Shown piece by piece: positions 8,103-17,397 of a DNA stretch of 64,000 bases. Position 1 is the stretch's first letter; the number at the start of each line of letters is the position of its first letter. Under the pieces are notes generated by a model. The model worked only from the letters and a program-made list of their open reading frames with translations. It made no database searches and had not been told where the DNA came from. Position numbers and translations under genes: made by a program. This stretch comes from a gamma proteobacterium symbiont of Stewartia floridana. Its GTDB lineage: Bacteria > Pseudomonadota > Gammaproteobacteria > Chromatiales > Chromatiaceae. The stretch is from positions 213,448-277,447 of the forward strand of contig NAUB01000020.1 of the NCBI GenBank assembly GCA_003676145.1. The letters are read 5' to 3'.

Positions 8103-8623
8103 CCGGTTGTTAGTTTCCAGCCACCGCCAAGATAGGCCAATGGCTGCAGCGGTAACGGCAGGGAGTCGATATCCAGATCGGCCCGCAGGCGCAGCAGATA
8201 GTCCTCACCGGGAATCAGCTGCACCAGGCGCACCAGTGGCAGATTGTTGATCTCCCCAAGCGCATACAGCGCCGCCTCCTGGGTGACAAAGTTCTGTTCC
8301 TCGCCGGACTGCATATCCACCACCCGATAGAGTTCGGTCAGGGCATGGTAGCGAATCTGAAACCACAGGGTCTGGGCGTACGGGCTGGGCTCCCAGAACC
8401 CCCGCCAGACCTTATCCACCACCAGCTGTACCTTCAGGGTCAGCGGCACACCATTACTCAAGGCCTGATGCGCCTTATCACTCAAGGCATAGTCGATACG
8501 CGCATTCAGCCGATAGCCGTTATCCACTTTATTGATCTGCACCTCCTGGACCGAAAAACTGGCGCCGTTCGCCTCGGTGAACCCGATCAATAGCATCAGC
8601 AGTAGGAGCGTTGTGCGTATCAT
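8075..8623 (-). CDS. DUF4390 secreted protein
   Basis: A 182-aa protein with an N-terminal signal peptide (MIRTTLLLLMLLIGFTEANGA) and a beta-rich domain of the DUF4390 family (VQINKVDNGYRLNARIDYALSDKAHQAL read in two parts, then WRGFWEP and YHALTELYRV). Function is unknown. In many proteobacteria this gene lies between rsmB and the ntrY-like kinase, as here, so it may serve the extracytoplasmic side of that kinase; this is inference from context. It overlaps rsmB by 4 bp (ATGA) and ntrY by up to 28 bp, consistent with one transcript. Confidence 0.75.
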   Translation of the reverse strand: MIRTTLLLLMLLIGFTEANGASFSVQEVQINKVDNGYRLNARIDYALSDKAHQALSNGVPLTLKVQLVVDKVWRGFWEPSPYAQTLWFQIRYHALTELYRVVDMQSGEEQNFVTQEAALYALGEINNLPLVRLVQLIPGEDYLLRLRADLDIDSLPLPLQPLAYLGGGWKLTTGWSQWPLQP

Positions 8624-9945
8624 TGCGGCTGTTTTACCAAAGCTGCATAGAAAAACCCATCCATGCCATTCTCCCCCGGCAGGATCTGTCGCCCCACTTC
8701 GCAGGCTTCACCCCACTCGAGTGGCAGCGGTGGGGCCTGGGCATCGGGCTGTTCAGCAAGAAAACGGCTCAACTGACGATGATTCTCATCGGCCAGGATC
8801 GAACAGGTGACGTAGAGCATCCGGCCACCCACCTTCAACAGGGGCCAGACCGCTCGAAGGATCTCTCCCTGCAGCGTCACCAGGGCGGGGATGTCCGACG
8901 CTCTGCGCAGTTGTTTGATATCCGGGTGTCGACGAATCACACCGGTAGCTGAACAGGGCACATCCAGCAGAATCCGATCATATTGCCGCTCGGCCCAGCC
9001 ACCCTGAGGTTGCGATGCATCACCCACCACCACGTCCGCCTGCAGATCGAGTCGGGCCAGATTCTCCGTCACCCGCTGCAACCGCTCGGCACTCTGATCG
9101 AGCGCCGTCAACCGCACGGTCGGCTGCCGCTCCAGGATATGGCAGCTCTTGCCACCCGGTGCGGCACAGGCATCCAGCACCTGCTGGCCGGGCTGAAGAT
9201 CCAGCAATTGCGCCGCCAGTTGGGCCGCACCATCCTGAACCGACACCCAGCCCTGCTCGAATCCGGGTAACCGGGTAACATCCAAAGGCTGTTCCAGGCT
9301 CAGCCCCGAATCCACATGGGGAATGGTAACCGCAGCGATCTCCGCCTCCTGCAGGATCCGTTGATAATCTGCCAGACTCTTTTTCGCCAGATTGACCCGC
9401 AGACTCATCGGAGCCCGTTGATTCAGCGCCCTGACCCGCGATTGCCACTCATCCGGCCACTGGCGTTGCAGTGTCTCGAGTAGCCAGCGGGGCATGTCAT
9501 AGGCCACCTCAGGTTGCTCTAAGATCGCTTTCAGCAGACTCTCCTGCTGACGCTGAAAGTTACGCAATACCCCGTTGATCAGGCCCACCGCCCATTTTTT
9601 TCCCAACGCTTTGGCGGCGCCGGCCGTCTCATGCACCGCCGCATGATCCGCCACCCTCATATGGAGGAGTTGATAGAGCCCGATCAGGATCAATGCAACC
9701 ACATCCCGGTCCCGGCTCTTCAGGGGTTTGCTGAGCAGACGCCGGCTCAGGGCGTCGAGCTGCATGAAATTGCGCATCACCCCATAGGCCATCTCCTGAA
9801 CCAGGCCACTGTCCCTGGGATCAGCCGTGTCTGCCAGGTATTTGGGTAGCGATTCAGACAGGGAGTGCCCAGCGAGCACATCCTGAATCACCCGGGCCGA
9901 TAGGGACCTGGGGTTGGTGATTGACGGTCGCTTGCGACCCCCCAT
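8620..9945 (-). CDS. rsmB: 16S rRNA m5C967 methyltransferase
   Basis: A 441-aa RNA methyltransferase that uses S-adenosylmethionine to methylate C967 of 16S rRNA. An N-terminal NusB-like RNA-binding domain (about 10-140) precedes a Rossmann-type methyltransferase domain with motif I VLDACAAPGGKSCHIL. It has the two catalytic cysteines of the NOL1/NOP2/sun family: PC in LLDVPCSATGVIRRHPDIK and TC in YVTCSILADENHRQL. The ATG at 9945 overlaps the fmt stop in TGATG; a TTG one codon earlier is less likely. The gene order def-fmt-rsmB is standard in gammaproteobacteria. Confidence 0.95.
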   Translation of the reverse strand: MGGRKRPSITNPRSLSARVIQDVLAGHSLSESLPKYLADTADPRDSGLVQEMAYGVMRNFMQLDALSRRLLSKPLKSRDRDVVALILIGLYQLLHMRVADHAAVHETAGAAKALGKKWAVGLINGVLRNFQRQQESLLKAILEQPEVAYDMPRWLLETLQRQWPDEWQSRVRALNQRAPMSLRVNLAKKSLADYQRILQEAEIAAVTIPHVDSGLSLEQPLDVTRLPGFEQGWVSVQDGAAQLAAQLLDLQPGQQVLDACAAPGGKSCHILERQPTVRLTALDQSAERLQRVTENLARLDLQADVVVGDASQPQGGWAERQYDRILLDVPCSATGVIRRHPDIKQLRRASDIPALVTLQGEILRAVWPLLKVGGRMLYVTCSILADENHRQLSRFLAEQPDAQAPPLPLEWGEACEVGRQILPGENGMDGFFYAALVKQPQ

Positions 9946-10883
9946 CAAGTCAGCACCACACCATCCATGTTGTGGGCATTGAGAAAGTCTCCTGCCGACA
10001 TCGCCCGTTTACCGGGCATCTGCAGCTGGCTGATACGCAGCACCCCTTCCCCGGTCGCCACATCAAAGCCCGTTTTGGCGGTTGCCACCACCTGTCCGGG
10101 CGAGGCGGATCCATCCGCATTGACAACTTCGCTGTTCCAGACCCTCATCACCTTGTCACCATACAGGCAGTGGGCTACCGGCCAGGGGTTGAAGGCGCGA
10201 ACCTGACGATCGATCTGCACAGCCGACTGAGACCAGTCGATCCTGGCCTCCTCCTTATCGAGCTTGCTGGCATAGTTTGCCTGGGAGTCATCCTGGGGTA
10301 TGGCTTCCACACTACCTTCACTCAGACCGGGCAGAACCTCGATCAGCGCTGCCGAGCCCAGTTCAGCCAGCCGGTCATGCAGCGAACCACCCGTCTCTTT
10401 GGCATCGATTGGTGTGCTGCGGATACTCAGCATCGGACCGGTATCCAGTCCGGCCTCCATCTGCATGATGGTCACGCCGGACGTCTCATCACCGGCCAGT
10501 ATGGCGCGCTGGATGGGAGCCGCACCCCGCCAGCGTGGCAGCAGTGAAGCGTGGATGTTGATACAACCCAGCCTGGGAGTGTCCAGTACAGCCTGAGGCA
10601 GCAGCAGGCCATAAGCCACCACCACCATCAGATCGGCCTGGTGCTGCGCCAGGATCTGCTGCGCTTGCGGATCCTTCAGGGTTTTCGGCTGAAAGACCTC
10701 CAGATCGTGCTCCACAGCAAGCTGTTTGACCGGACTGAACTGCACCTTTCTACCGCGTCCCGCCGGGCGGTCCGGCTGGGTGTACACCGCAACAACATGA
10801 TGCTCGGTTGTGAGCAGAGCCTGCAGCGCCGAGGCCGCGAAATCCGGGGTACCGGCGAATATTATTTTTAGAGGCTGAGCCAT
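9945..10883 (-). CDS. fmt: methionyl-tRNA formyltransferase
   Basis: A 312-aa enzyme that formylates initiator Met-tRNA using 10-formyltetrahydrofolate, needed for normal translation initiation. The N-terminal formyltransferase domain starts with KIIFAGTPDFAASALQAL and carries the catalytic signature SLLPRWRGAAPIQRAILAGD with GVTIMQM; the C-terminal OB-like domain follows after about residue 205. Length agrees with the family (about 310-320). It lies downstream of def, whose product removes the formyl group again, and is translationally coupled to rsmB by a TGATG overlap. Confidence 0.96.
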   Translation of the reverse strand: MAQPLKIIFAGTPDFAASALQALLTTEHHVVAVYTQPDRPAGRGRKVQFSPVKQLAVEHDLEVFQPKTLKDPQAQQILAQHQADLMVVVAYGLLLPQAVLDTPRLGCINIHASLLPRWRGAAPIQRAILAGDETSGVTIMQMEAGLDTGPMLSIRSTPIDAKETGGSLHDRLAELGSAALIEVLPGLSEGSVEAIPQDDSQANYASKLDKEEARIDWSQSAVQIDRQVRAFNPWPVAHCLYGDKVMRVWNSEVVNADGSASPGQVVATAKTGFDVATGEGVLRISQLQMPGKRAMSAGDFLNAHNMDGVVLT

Positions 10884-10988
10884 GGATTGGATTCCAAAAT
10901 AGTCCTTAGCGGTTGTTTTTTAACAAGTTTGGGATGCGGGTCTCAGACAGATCCCGGATCACCGATGAAGATTGTTTCAGGGTCGGCT

Positions 10989-11522
10989 TCAGATCACCTC
11001 GCGGGCACCCGCTGTGGAACTGGTCTGCTGTCGGCTCTCCTTCTCCAGCTTTTTACGGATACGCTGACGTTTCAGGCTGGAGAGATAGTCGACAAACAAC
11101 TTACCATCCAGGTGGTCCAGCTCATGCTGAACACAGACAGCCAGCAAGCCTTCGGCTTCCTCTTCAAAAGGAACCCCATCCCGGTCCAGGGCTTTGAAGC
11201 GGATCTTATCCGCCCGGCTCACCGTTTCGAAAATACCGGGCACAGAGAGGCACCCCTCCTCCATCTGTTCAATCCCATCTCTCTCTATGATCTCGGGATT
11301 GATCAGGCAGAGCGGCTCGTTCTTCTCTTCCGAAAGATCGATTACCACCACCCTTTTCGCCACATTGACCTGGGTTGCGGCCAACCCGATACCCGGCGCC
11401 TGATACATTGTCTCAAGCATATCGTCAACCAGCCGACGTATAGAGTCGTCGACCTGAGCCACTGGTTTGGCTTTGTTACGTAGCCTGGGATCGGGAAAAT
11501 GAAGTATGTCGAGAATCGCCAT
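10989..11522 (-). CDS. def: peptide deformylase
   Basis: A metalloenzyme (177 aa) that removes the N-formyl group from nascent proteins. All three family motifs are present: [17 protein letters not shown] (metal-ligand Cys) and HELDHLDG (two metal-ligand His and catalytic Glu). The ATG at 11522 ([15 protein letters not shown]) is chosen over a TTG four codons upstream because it matches the usual N-terminus. It heads the minus-strand run def-fmt-rsmB-DUF4390-ntrY-ntrX and is divergent from the LysM gene; the 191-bp space between them should hold both promoters. About 105 bp separate it from fmt. Confidence 0.96.
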   Translation of the reverse strand: MAILDILHFPDPRLRNKAKPVAQVDDSIRRLVDDMLETMYQAPGIGLAATQVNVAKRVVVIDLSEEKNEPLCLINPEIIERDGIEQMEEGCLSVPGIFETVSRADKIRFKALDRDGVPFEEEAEGLLAVCVQHELDHLDGKLFVDYLSSLKRQRIRKKLEKESRQQTSSTAGAREVI

Positions 11523-11713
11523 TGGTTTATCCAAAATCTATAGTACAAATGCAAGAAATTGCGCTAACATAATGATCATACTGGAAACTGGTGTACTGTC
11601 CCATAGGGTTTCAACCGCTGAAACGAAGACAGTAGTGGCAGTAGCAGGGGAGTTCCCCAGCCTCTACCCTCACCAAATCGAAGCGTTTCCGTATCGTACC
11701 CAAGGGAATAGTC

Positions 11714-12748
11714 ATGTCACATTTTAACAACAAACTCATCGGAGTCATCAGCGGCTTGCTGCTCTCCTTCGCTTCGCTGGCCGCTGACCACGTGGCGCTC
11801 AACCCAACCCACCCGGAACGCTATACCGTCGTCAAGGGCGATACTTTGTGGGATATCTCCTCGATGTTTCTGCGTGACCCCTGGTTATGGCCGGAGGTGT
11901 GGTACGTCAATCCCCAGGTTGAAAACCCTCATCTGATCTATCCTGGCGATGAGTTGGTGCTGACTTATCTGGACGGTCGGCCGATTTTGAAGCTGGATCG
12001 CAAAGGCAAGCTCTCGCCGAGAGTTCGGGCCACACCGCTTGATCAGGCGATCCCGACCATTCCCATCGATGCCATCGCTCCGTTTCTGACCCGTCCCTAT
12101 GTGGTCGATGAGGATCAGCTGGAAAAAGCCCCCTACATCGTCCACTTTCTGGATGACCACATCGTGGGTGGTGCCGGCATCAGCTACTACGCCCGCAGCA
12201 TCATGGAAGAGCAGCCGAATCAATACGCCATCGTTAGACCTGAAAAGCCCTACAAAGATCCGGACACCGGCGATATCCTTGGCTATGAGGCCGTCTATGT
12301 AGGCACCTCCGAACTGCAACGCACCGGTGACCCGGCCAAACTGCTGATTACCACATCGGATCAGGAAGCGATCATCGGCGACCGGCTGCTCAAAGTCATG
12401 CAACAGGAGCCACTGATCGATTTTCAGCCGAGAGTGCCGGATATGCCGATCGAAGGCCGGATCATCTCCGTACTCAATGGTGTCTCCCAAATCGGCCAAT
12501 ACAACGTAGTGGTCCTCAACAAAGGCAGCAATGCGGGACTGGAAGCCGGCCATGTGCTGGAGATTCTGCAAGGCGGTGATGAGATCCGCGACATCGTCAT
12601 TGGTCGCGGCGAAAAGGTCAAACTACCCCTGGAAAAGGCGGGTCACCTGATGGTTTTCCGCGCCTTCGAGAGAGTCAGCTTCGCACTGGTTATGAATGCC
12701 ACCAAACCGCTGCACGTTCTTGATTGGGTACGCCCACCTGAAAATTGA
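11714..12748 (+). CDS. LysM-domain peptidoglycan-binding protein
   Basis: A 344-aa exported protein. A signal peptide (about 1-23, ending SLAADH) is followed by one LysM domain (RYTVVKGDTLWDISSMFLRDP through IYPGDELVL, about 36-90), which binds peptidoglycan. The remaining 250 residues are mainly beta-strand-like, with a segment (GRIISVLNGVSQIGQYNVVVLNKGS, in two parts) typical of the protein found upstream of dprA in many gammaproteobacteria. Function beyond cell-wall binding is not established. It is divergent from def and 66 bp upstream of dprA, with which it may share a transcript. Confidence 0.85.
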   Translation: MSHFNNKLIGVISGLLLSFASLAADHVALNPTHPERYTVVKGDTLWDISSMFLRDPWLWPEVWYVNPQVENPHLIYPGDELVLTYLDGRPILKLDRKGKLSPRVRATPLDQAIPTIPIDAIAPFLTRPYVVDEDQLEKAPYIVHFLDDHIVGGAGISYYARSIMEEQPNQYAIVRPEKPYKDPDTGDILGYEAVYVGTSELQRTGDPAKLLITTSDQEAIIGDRLLKVMQQEPLIDFQPRVPDMPIEGRIISVLNGVSQIGQYNVVVLNKGSNAGLEAGHVLEILQGGDEIRDIVIGRGEKVKLPLEKAGHLMVFRAFERVSFALVMNATKPLHVLDWVRPPEN

Positions 12749-12814
12749 TCGATTGGTCTGCCGGCGCACCGATCCTGCGCCGGCAGCTTAACCTTCAAGA
12801 GGATCTGAGGCATC

Positions 12815-13972
12815 ATGGACGATATGCCACCAACCACACCCGATAAGCTGGATGCCTGGCTCCAGGTCACCCACACCCCTGGCATCGGCAATCGCTATTT
12901 CAAACGGCTCATCGAACGATTTCAGACAGCCGAGGCCATTCTATCGGCCAGCCCTGATGAGCTTGCCTCCCTGTCGATACCGCAAAGCGCCATCGAACAG
13001 CTGCGCAATCACGACCCGCATCGCATCGAACCCACCCTGGAATGGCTGGACCAACCGGGCCATCAGGCGGTGACTCTGAACGATTCAGATTACCCGCCCC
13101 TGCTCAGAGAGATCGACGACCCACCGGCGATCCTCTATCTGATCGGCAAGCGGGAGCTGCTGATCCAACCCCAGCTTGCCGTCGTCGGCAGCCGTAACCC
13201 CACCCCGTCCGGACGGGAAAATGCCAGGGAATTTGCCCGTTTTCTGGCCGGCTCAGGTCTCACCATCTGTAGCGGCCTGGCCCTGGGTATCGATAGCGAG
13301 GCACATCAGGGCGCCATCTCGGCGGGTCACACCCTTGCCGTGATGGGTACCGGACCGGATCGTATCTACCCGGCCAAGAACCGGGAGCTGGCTCATCAGA
13401 TCGCATCCAAGCATCTGCTGATCACGGAATTCCCACCGGGAACCCCCGCCAAAGCGGAGAATTTCCCAAGGCGCAACCGCATCATCAGCGGCCTCTCGCT
13501 CGGTGTTCTGGTGGTGGAAGCAACACTGCAGAGCGGCTCGCTGATCACCGCCCGGCTCGCCGCTGAGCAGGGAAGAGAGGTCTTCGCCATCCCGGGATCG
13601 ATTCACAACCCACAATCGAAAGGCTGCCATGCCCTGATCCGCCAGGGTGCAAAACTGGTGGAGTCGGCTCAGGACATCGGTATCGAACTGGGCCCACTGA
13701 CCGGTCTGCTGGTAGCGCCAACAGACGAGAGCCAAGCTGCCGCACCGCAATCACAACGGCAAAACGATCCGGATTACCTGCGCTTGGAGGAGGCGTTGGG
13801 CTACGAGCCGGTCTCAGTTGATGAATTAATCACCCGAACCGGTTTGACCCCGGAGGCAGTTTCGTCCATGCTGCTCTTGCTCGAGCTCGAAGGTCATGTA
13901 TCATCGGCGCCCGGCGGCTACTACAGTCGCGTATTAACTGCATCCCGTCCGAGCGGGAGAGAGAGCAAATGA
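12815..13972 (+). CDS. dprA: DNA-processing protein DprA
   Basis: A 385-aa single-strand DNA-binding protein that loads RecA on incoming DNA during natural transformation. A SAM-like N-terminal part (THTPGIGNRYFKRLIERF) precedes the extended Rossmann fold (AVVGSRNPTPSGRENAREFA, SGLALGIDSEAHQGAI, GTGPDRIYPAKN, FPRRNRIISGLSLGVLVVEA) and a C-terminal winged helix (EPVSVDELITRTGLTPEAVSS). It overlaps smg by 4 bp (ATGA). pilU at 52.7 kb is the only pilus gene in this window, so competence cannot be judged from here. Confidence 0.95.
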   Translation: MDDMPPTTPDKLDAWLQVTHTPGIGNRYFKRLIERFQTAEAILSASPDELASLSIPQSAIEQLRNHDPHRIEPTLEWLDQPGHQAVTLNDSDYPPLLREIDDPPAILYLIGKRELLIQPQLAVVGSRNPTPSGRENAREFARFLAGSGLTICSGLALGIDSEAHQGAISAGHTLAVMGTGPDRIYPAKNRELAHQIASKHLLITEFPPGTPAKAENFPRRNRIISGLSLGVLVVEATLQSGSLITARLAAEQGREVFAIPGSIHNPQSKGCHALIRQGAKLVESAQDIGIELGPLTGLLVAPTDESQAAAPQSQRQNDPDYLRLEEALGYEPVSVDELITRTGLTPEAVSSMLLLLELEGHVSSAPGGYYSRVLTASRPSGRESK

Positions 13973-14445
13973 ACGAAAACGTGGTCGACATTCTGATCTA
14001 CCTCTATGAAAACTACATGGATGGTGAACATGCACCGCCAACGGATCAACATGAACTGCGGGATGAACTGATTCAGGCGGGCTTTCCTTCAACAGAAATC
14101 AGCAAGGCATTCGACTGGCTGGATGAGCTGGCGGAAAACGCCCAGGACCAGCAGCACGATACCCGCCAATCCCACTCTCTGCGAATCTTCACCGAAGAGG
14201 AGACGACCCGCCTGGATGTGGATTCACGTGGTCTGTTGATGTTTCTGGAACAGAACGAGATTCTCACCCTGGCAGCCCGCGAGCTGGTTATCGACCGGGC
14301 CCTGGCCCTGGACACCGCAGTCATCACGGAAGAGGAGTTGAAATGGATCATTCTACTGGTACTGATGAATCAACCTGGCCAGGAGGCCGCCTTTGCGCGC
14401 ATGGAAGACATGGTCTATAACGAAGCACCGGTTTTTCTGCACTAA
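13969..14445 (+). CDS. smg: Smg family protein (DUF494)
   Basis: A 158-aa acidic protein of the Smg/DUF494 family, of unknown molecular function. The N-terminus MNENVVDILIYLYENYMDGE and the motif TRLDVDSRGLLMFLEQ are characteristic. It starts inside the dprA stop (ATGA overlap) and precedes topA, as in many gammaproteobacteria (dprA-smg-topA). No membrane segment, signal peptide or metal motif is visible. Confidence 0.92.
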   Translation: MNENVVDILIYLYENYMDGEHAPPTDQHELRDELIQAGFPSTEISKAFDWLDELAENAQDQQHDTRQSHSLRIFTEEETTRLDVDSRGLLMFLEQNEILTLAARELVIDRALALDTAVITEEELKWIILLVLMNQPGQEAAFARMEDMVYNEAPVFLH

Positions 14446-14684
14446 GCCGTATTGATTGCGGGTTTTGTGAACACAATTCAGACTGGCCATGCCGGTTTCA
14501 GGACAACCGGCAGGGTCAAATCCCCCTCATAGATTTTTATCGGATGACACTCCATTGAAAGGGAATTTCACAACATCCAAGACCACATTTTGACTGCGGT
14601 TTAAAATAAAAAAACTTGATTTCTTCAACGCGGGACGGTTCACTGTGCCGCATTTTTCAGTTGAAACCGACACGAAATACCCTA

Positions 14685-16961
14685 ATGAACCTGGTAATTG
14701 TTGAGTCGCCGGCAAAGGCGAAAACCATCAAAAAATACCTCGGAGGTAACTTTGAGGTACTGGCCTCCTATGGCCATGTTCGTGACCTGATACCCAAAGA
14801 GGGCGCGGTTGATCCAGATAAGGATTTCGCCATGAAGTATCAGGTCATCGAGCGAAACGACCGCCATGTGCAGGCGATTACCAAGGCTTTGAAAAAATCT
14901 GAAGCGCTCTATCTGGCCACCGATCCGGACCGGGAGGGTGAGGCCATCTCCTGGCATCTGTCGGAACTGCTCAGAGAGCGTGGCAAGCTGAAAAACAAGC
15001 CGGTCTATCGGGTGGTGTTCAACGAAATCACCAAAAAAGCGGTGAACGATGCGATTGCCAATCCGCGCGACCTCTCCCACGATCTGGTGGATGCCCAGCA
15101 GGCTCGGCGTGCTCTCGACTACCTGGTCGGTTTCAATCTCTCCCCCCTATTGTGGAAGAAGGTAAGACGAGGTCTCTCGGCTGGCCGGGTACAGAGTCCG
15201 GCACTGCGCATGATCGTGGAGAGGGAGCTGGAGATCGAGGCGTTCAAGGCCGAGGAGTTCTGGACCATAGAAGCGGACACCGAGAAGAAGAGTCAGACCT
15301 TCTCTGCCCGCCTGACCCACTTCCAGGGTGAAAAACTGGAGAAGTTCAGTATCACCGATGAAGCCTCCGCCAAGGCAGCAGAAGAGAAACTGCTGAAAGA
15401 TGGCGAACAGGGGCTGCTTGTCGTCAAGGTTGAGAAGAAGCAACGCAAGCGTAATCCCGCGCCCCCCTTCACCACGTCAACCCTGCAGCAGGAAGCGGCA
15501 CGCAAACTGGGTTTCACCGCACAGCGCACCATGCGTACCGCCCAGCAGCTGTATGAAGGTGTGGATGTGGGCCAGGGCACGGTCGGTCTGATTACCTATA
15601 TGCGAACCGACTCGGTGCACCTGGCGGATGAGGCGACGGCTGAGATCCGCGAACTGATCACACAACGTTATGGTGCCGACCAGCTGCCTCCCCAGGTACG
15701 CCAGTTCAAAACCAAAGCGAAGAATGCCCAGGAGGCCCATGAGGCGATTCGACCGACCTCTGTGAGCCAGGTGCCGGATGAGATCAAAAGCCATCTGACC
15801 AAGGATCAGGCGAAGCTCTATGAGTTGATCTGGAAACGCTCGGTCGCCTGCCAGATGATTCACGCCACCATTCACACCGTGGCGGTCGATCTGCAGTGCG
15901 GCAGCGGCAACCTGTTCCGCGCCAACGGTTCGGTGATCGCCAAACCGGGTTTCATTGCCGTCTACCAGGAGGGTCTGGATGATGGCGCCAAAAGCGACAG
16001 CGACGAAAAACTGCTGCCGGCCCTGGAGGAGGGGGAGACCCTGCCGCTGAATGCGATCCGGCCGGAACAGCATTTCACCGAGCCACCACCACGCTACAGT
16101 GAAGCCAGCCTGGTAAAGGCGCTGGAGGAGTACGGTATCGGCCGCCCCTCCACCTACGCCTCGATCATCTCCACGCTGCAGGACCGGGAGTATGTGGTAC
16201 TGGAGAAGAAGCGCTTCCAGCCCACCGATGTGGGTCGGGTGGTGAACAAATTTCTCACCGAATACTTCACCCGCTACGTGGACTACGGCTTCACCGCCAA
16301 CCTGGAGGACGAGCTCGATGCTGTCTCCCGCGGCGAAGAGGAGTGGGTACCCCTGCTGAGTAAGTTCTGGGGACCTTTCAAGGATCGTATCGATCATACC
16401 CAGGAGAACGTCAAACGCAGCGACGTTACCCATGAGGCGCTGGATGAGGCCTGCCCGAAATGCGGCGAACAGCTCTCGATCCGGCTCGGCCGCCACGGGC
16501 GCTTCATTGGCTGTAACAACTACCCGACCTGCGACTACACCCGGGACCTGAATGCGGACAGCAGTGAAAAAGAGGAACCGGAAGTGGTCGAGGGGCGCAA
16601 ATGCCCTGAGTGCGGCTCGGATCTGGTGATCAAACGGGGCCGCTACGGTAAATTTATCGGCTGCTCCAGCTACCCCAAGTGCCGCTTCATCGAACCCCTG
16701 GAGAAACCGGAAGATACCGGCGTAACCTGTCCGAAGTGTAACAAGGGCAAGCTGCTGAAGCGTAAATCCCGTCGCGGCAAGATCTTCTACTCCTGCTCGA
16801 CCTATCCCGATTGCGACTATGCGATCTGGAATGAGCCGATTGCGGAACCCTGCCCGAATTGCGGCTGGCCGGTACTGACCATCAAAACCACCAAGCGCAA
16901 AGGCAGTGAAAAAGTCTGTCCCCAGAAAGAGTGTTCCTTCTGCGAACCCTATGAAGGGTGA
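14685..16961 (+). CDS. topA: DNA topoisomerase I
   Basis: A 758-aa type IA topoisomerase that relaxes negative supercoils. The Toprim domain starts at the N-terminus (MNLVIVESPAKAKTIKKYLG, with DPDREGEAISWH) and the catalytic tyrosine lies in GLITYMRTDS. The C-terminal part has zinc-ribbon repeats: CPKCGEQL with CNNYPTCDY, CPECGSDL with CSSYPKCRF, CPKCNKGKL with CSTYPDCDY, then a final CPNCGWPV with CPQKECSFC. The start at 14685 gives the normal N-terminus; an open frame upstream to 14616 is not family-like. It follows smg with a 239-bp gap and is probably separately transcribed. Confidence 0.96.
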   Translation: MNLVIVESPAKAKTIKKYLGGNFEVLASYGHVRDLIPKEGAVDPDKDFAMKYQVIERNDRHVQAITKALKKSEALYLATDPDREGEAISWHLSELLRERGKLKNKPVYRVVFNEITKKAVNDAIANPRDLSHDLVDAQQARRALDYLVGFNLSPLLWKKVRRGLSAGRVQSPALRMIVERELEIEAFKAEEFWTIEADTEKKSQTFSARLTHFQGEKLEKFSITDEASAKAAEEKLLKDGEQGLLVVKVEKKQRKRNPAPPFTTSTLQQEAARKLGFTAQRTMRTAQQLYEGVDVGQGTVGLITYMRTDSVHLADEATAEIRELITQRYGADQLPPQVRQFKTKAKNAQEAHEAIRPTSVSQVPDEIKSHLTKDQAKLYELIWKRSVACQMIHATIHTVAVDLQCGSGNLFRANGSVIAKPGFIAVYQEGLDDGAKSDSDEKLLPALEEGETLPLNAIRPEQHFTEPPPRYSEASLVKALEEYGIGRPSTYASIISTLQDREYVVLEKKRFQPTDVGRVVNKFLTEYFTRYVDYGFTANLEDELDAVSRGEEEWVPLLSKFWGPFKDRIDHTQENVKRSDVTHEALDEACPKCGEQLSIRLGRHGRFIGCNNYPTCDYTRDLNADSSEKEEPEVVEGRKCPECGSDLVIKRGRYGKFIGCSSYPKCRFIEPLEKPEDTGVTCPKCNKGKLLKRKSRRGKIFYSCSTYPDCDYAIWNEPIAEPCPNCGWPVLTIKTTKRKGSEKVCPQKECSFCEPYEG

Positions 16962-17013
16962 TAAGCTCAGCGGATATCTTGGCCCGGTAGCTCAGACAAT
17001 ATCTTTGTCGTCA

Positions 17014-17031
17014 TTCCGGCGAATGCCGGAA
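17014..17031. repeat. short palindrome TTCCGGCGAATGCCGGAA
   Basis: An 18-bp hairpin (7-bp stem TTCCGGC/GCCGGAA, loop GAAT) embedded in GTCATTCCGGCGAATGCC. The motif GTCATTCC-hairpin-GGAATC is a widespread dispersed intergenic repeat in proteobacteria. It lies about 50 bp after the topA stop and could act in mRNA 3' end stability. Confidence 0.65.
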
Positions 17032-17067
17032 TCTATCACTGCTGTCTGGAAGTAAGAGTCGAAAATC

Positions 17068-17098
17068 AGTCCGCTAATGAACGCGAATAACGCAAATG
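17068..17098 (+). repeat. single arm of the window's palindromic repeat family
   Basis: The segment (AGTCCGCTAATGAACGCGAA and following bases) matches the 38-bp arm at 1569-1606 except for one substitution (CTAATG for CAAATG) and one missing A. No mirrored arm was found nearby, so this is a half element or remnant. Confidence 0.7.
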
Positions 17099-17160
17099 AC
17101 CCTGCTGTGTCAGATAGCTCTGGTGGCATTGATTCGAGCCATGAGCGGGCACGAATCACC

Positions 17161-17314
17161 GCTCTCCCTCAGGAGGTTGTCGCAAAAGGCGTAGGGTGCG
17201 GCTTGCCGCACCGTTAGGGTCAGATAAAAATGCAGGAAATTACATTCATTAGTCCCAAAAGCCCAACTGAAATGATCCACGTCTTGCTTTTACAACACCC
17301 TCCTCAGGGAGAGG
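17161..17314. repeat. 154-bp unit bounded by imperfect inverted repeats
   Basis: The left end CTCTCCCTCAGGAGGTTGT (17162-17180) is mirrored by TACAACACCCTCCTCAGGGA with GAG (17291-17313), with a few mismatches and small gaps. Inside is a perfect 8-bp-stem hairpin GGTGCGGCTTGCCGCACC (17195-17212). No coding capacity. The structure is MITE-like, but no partner copy is present in this window. Confidence 0.45.
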
Positions 17315-17397
17315 GAGCAAAGTGAGACAGCAGAGGGCATTCCGGGATGTCGACTTAATCAGCCCTCTCTTTGCCCCACCAGGCTCTCCACCCTATC

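Larger units (their letters stand above)
16962..17397. other. 436-bp gene-free stretch with several repeats
   Basis: No credible gene lies between topA and the yqiA-like gene. The stretch holds a short palindrome common in proteobacterial genomes (17014-17031), a single arm of the palindrome family of this window (17068-17098), and a 154-bp unit bounded by imperfect inverted repeats (17161-17314). It looks like a landing site for small non-coding elements. Confidence 0.6.

Noticed and set aside
15477..16496. A 339-codon minus-strand frame inside topA.
   Set aside because: It is the complement of the topA catalytic and zinc-ribbon regions; no family resemblance.
16981..16995. GGCCCGGTAGCTCAG resembles the 5' end of a tRNA.
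   Set aside because: Only about 15 bases fit; no anticodon arm, T arm or acceptor 3' half follows, so it is not called a tRNA gene or attachment site.
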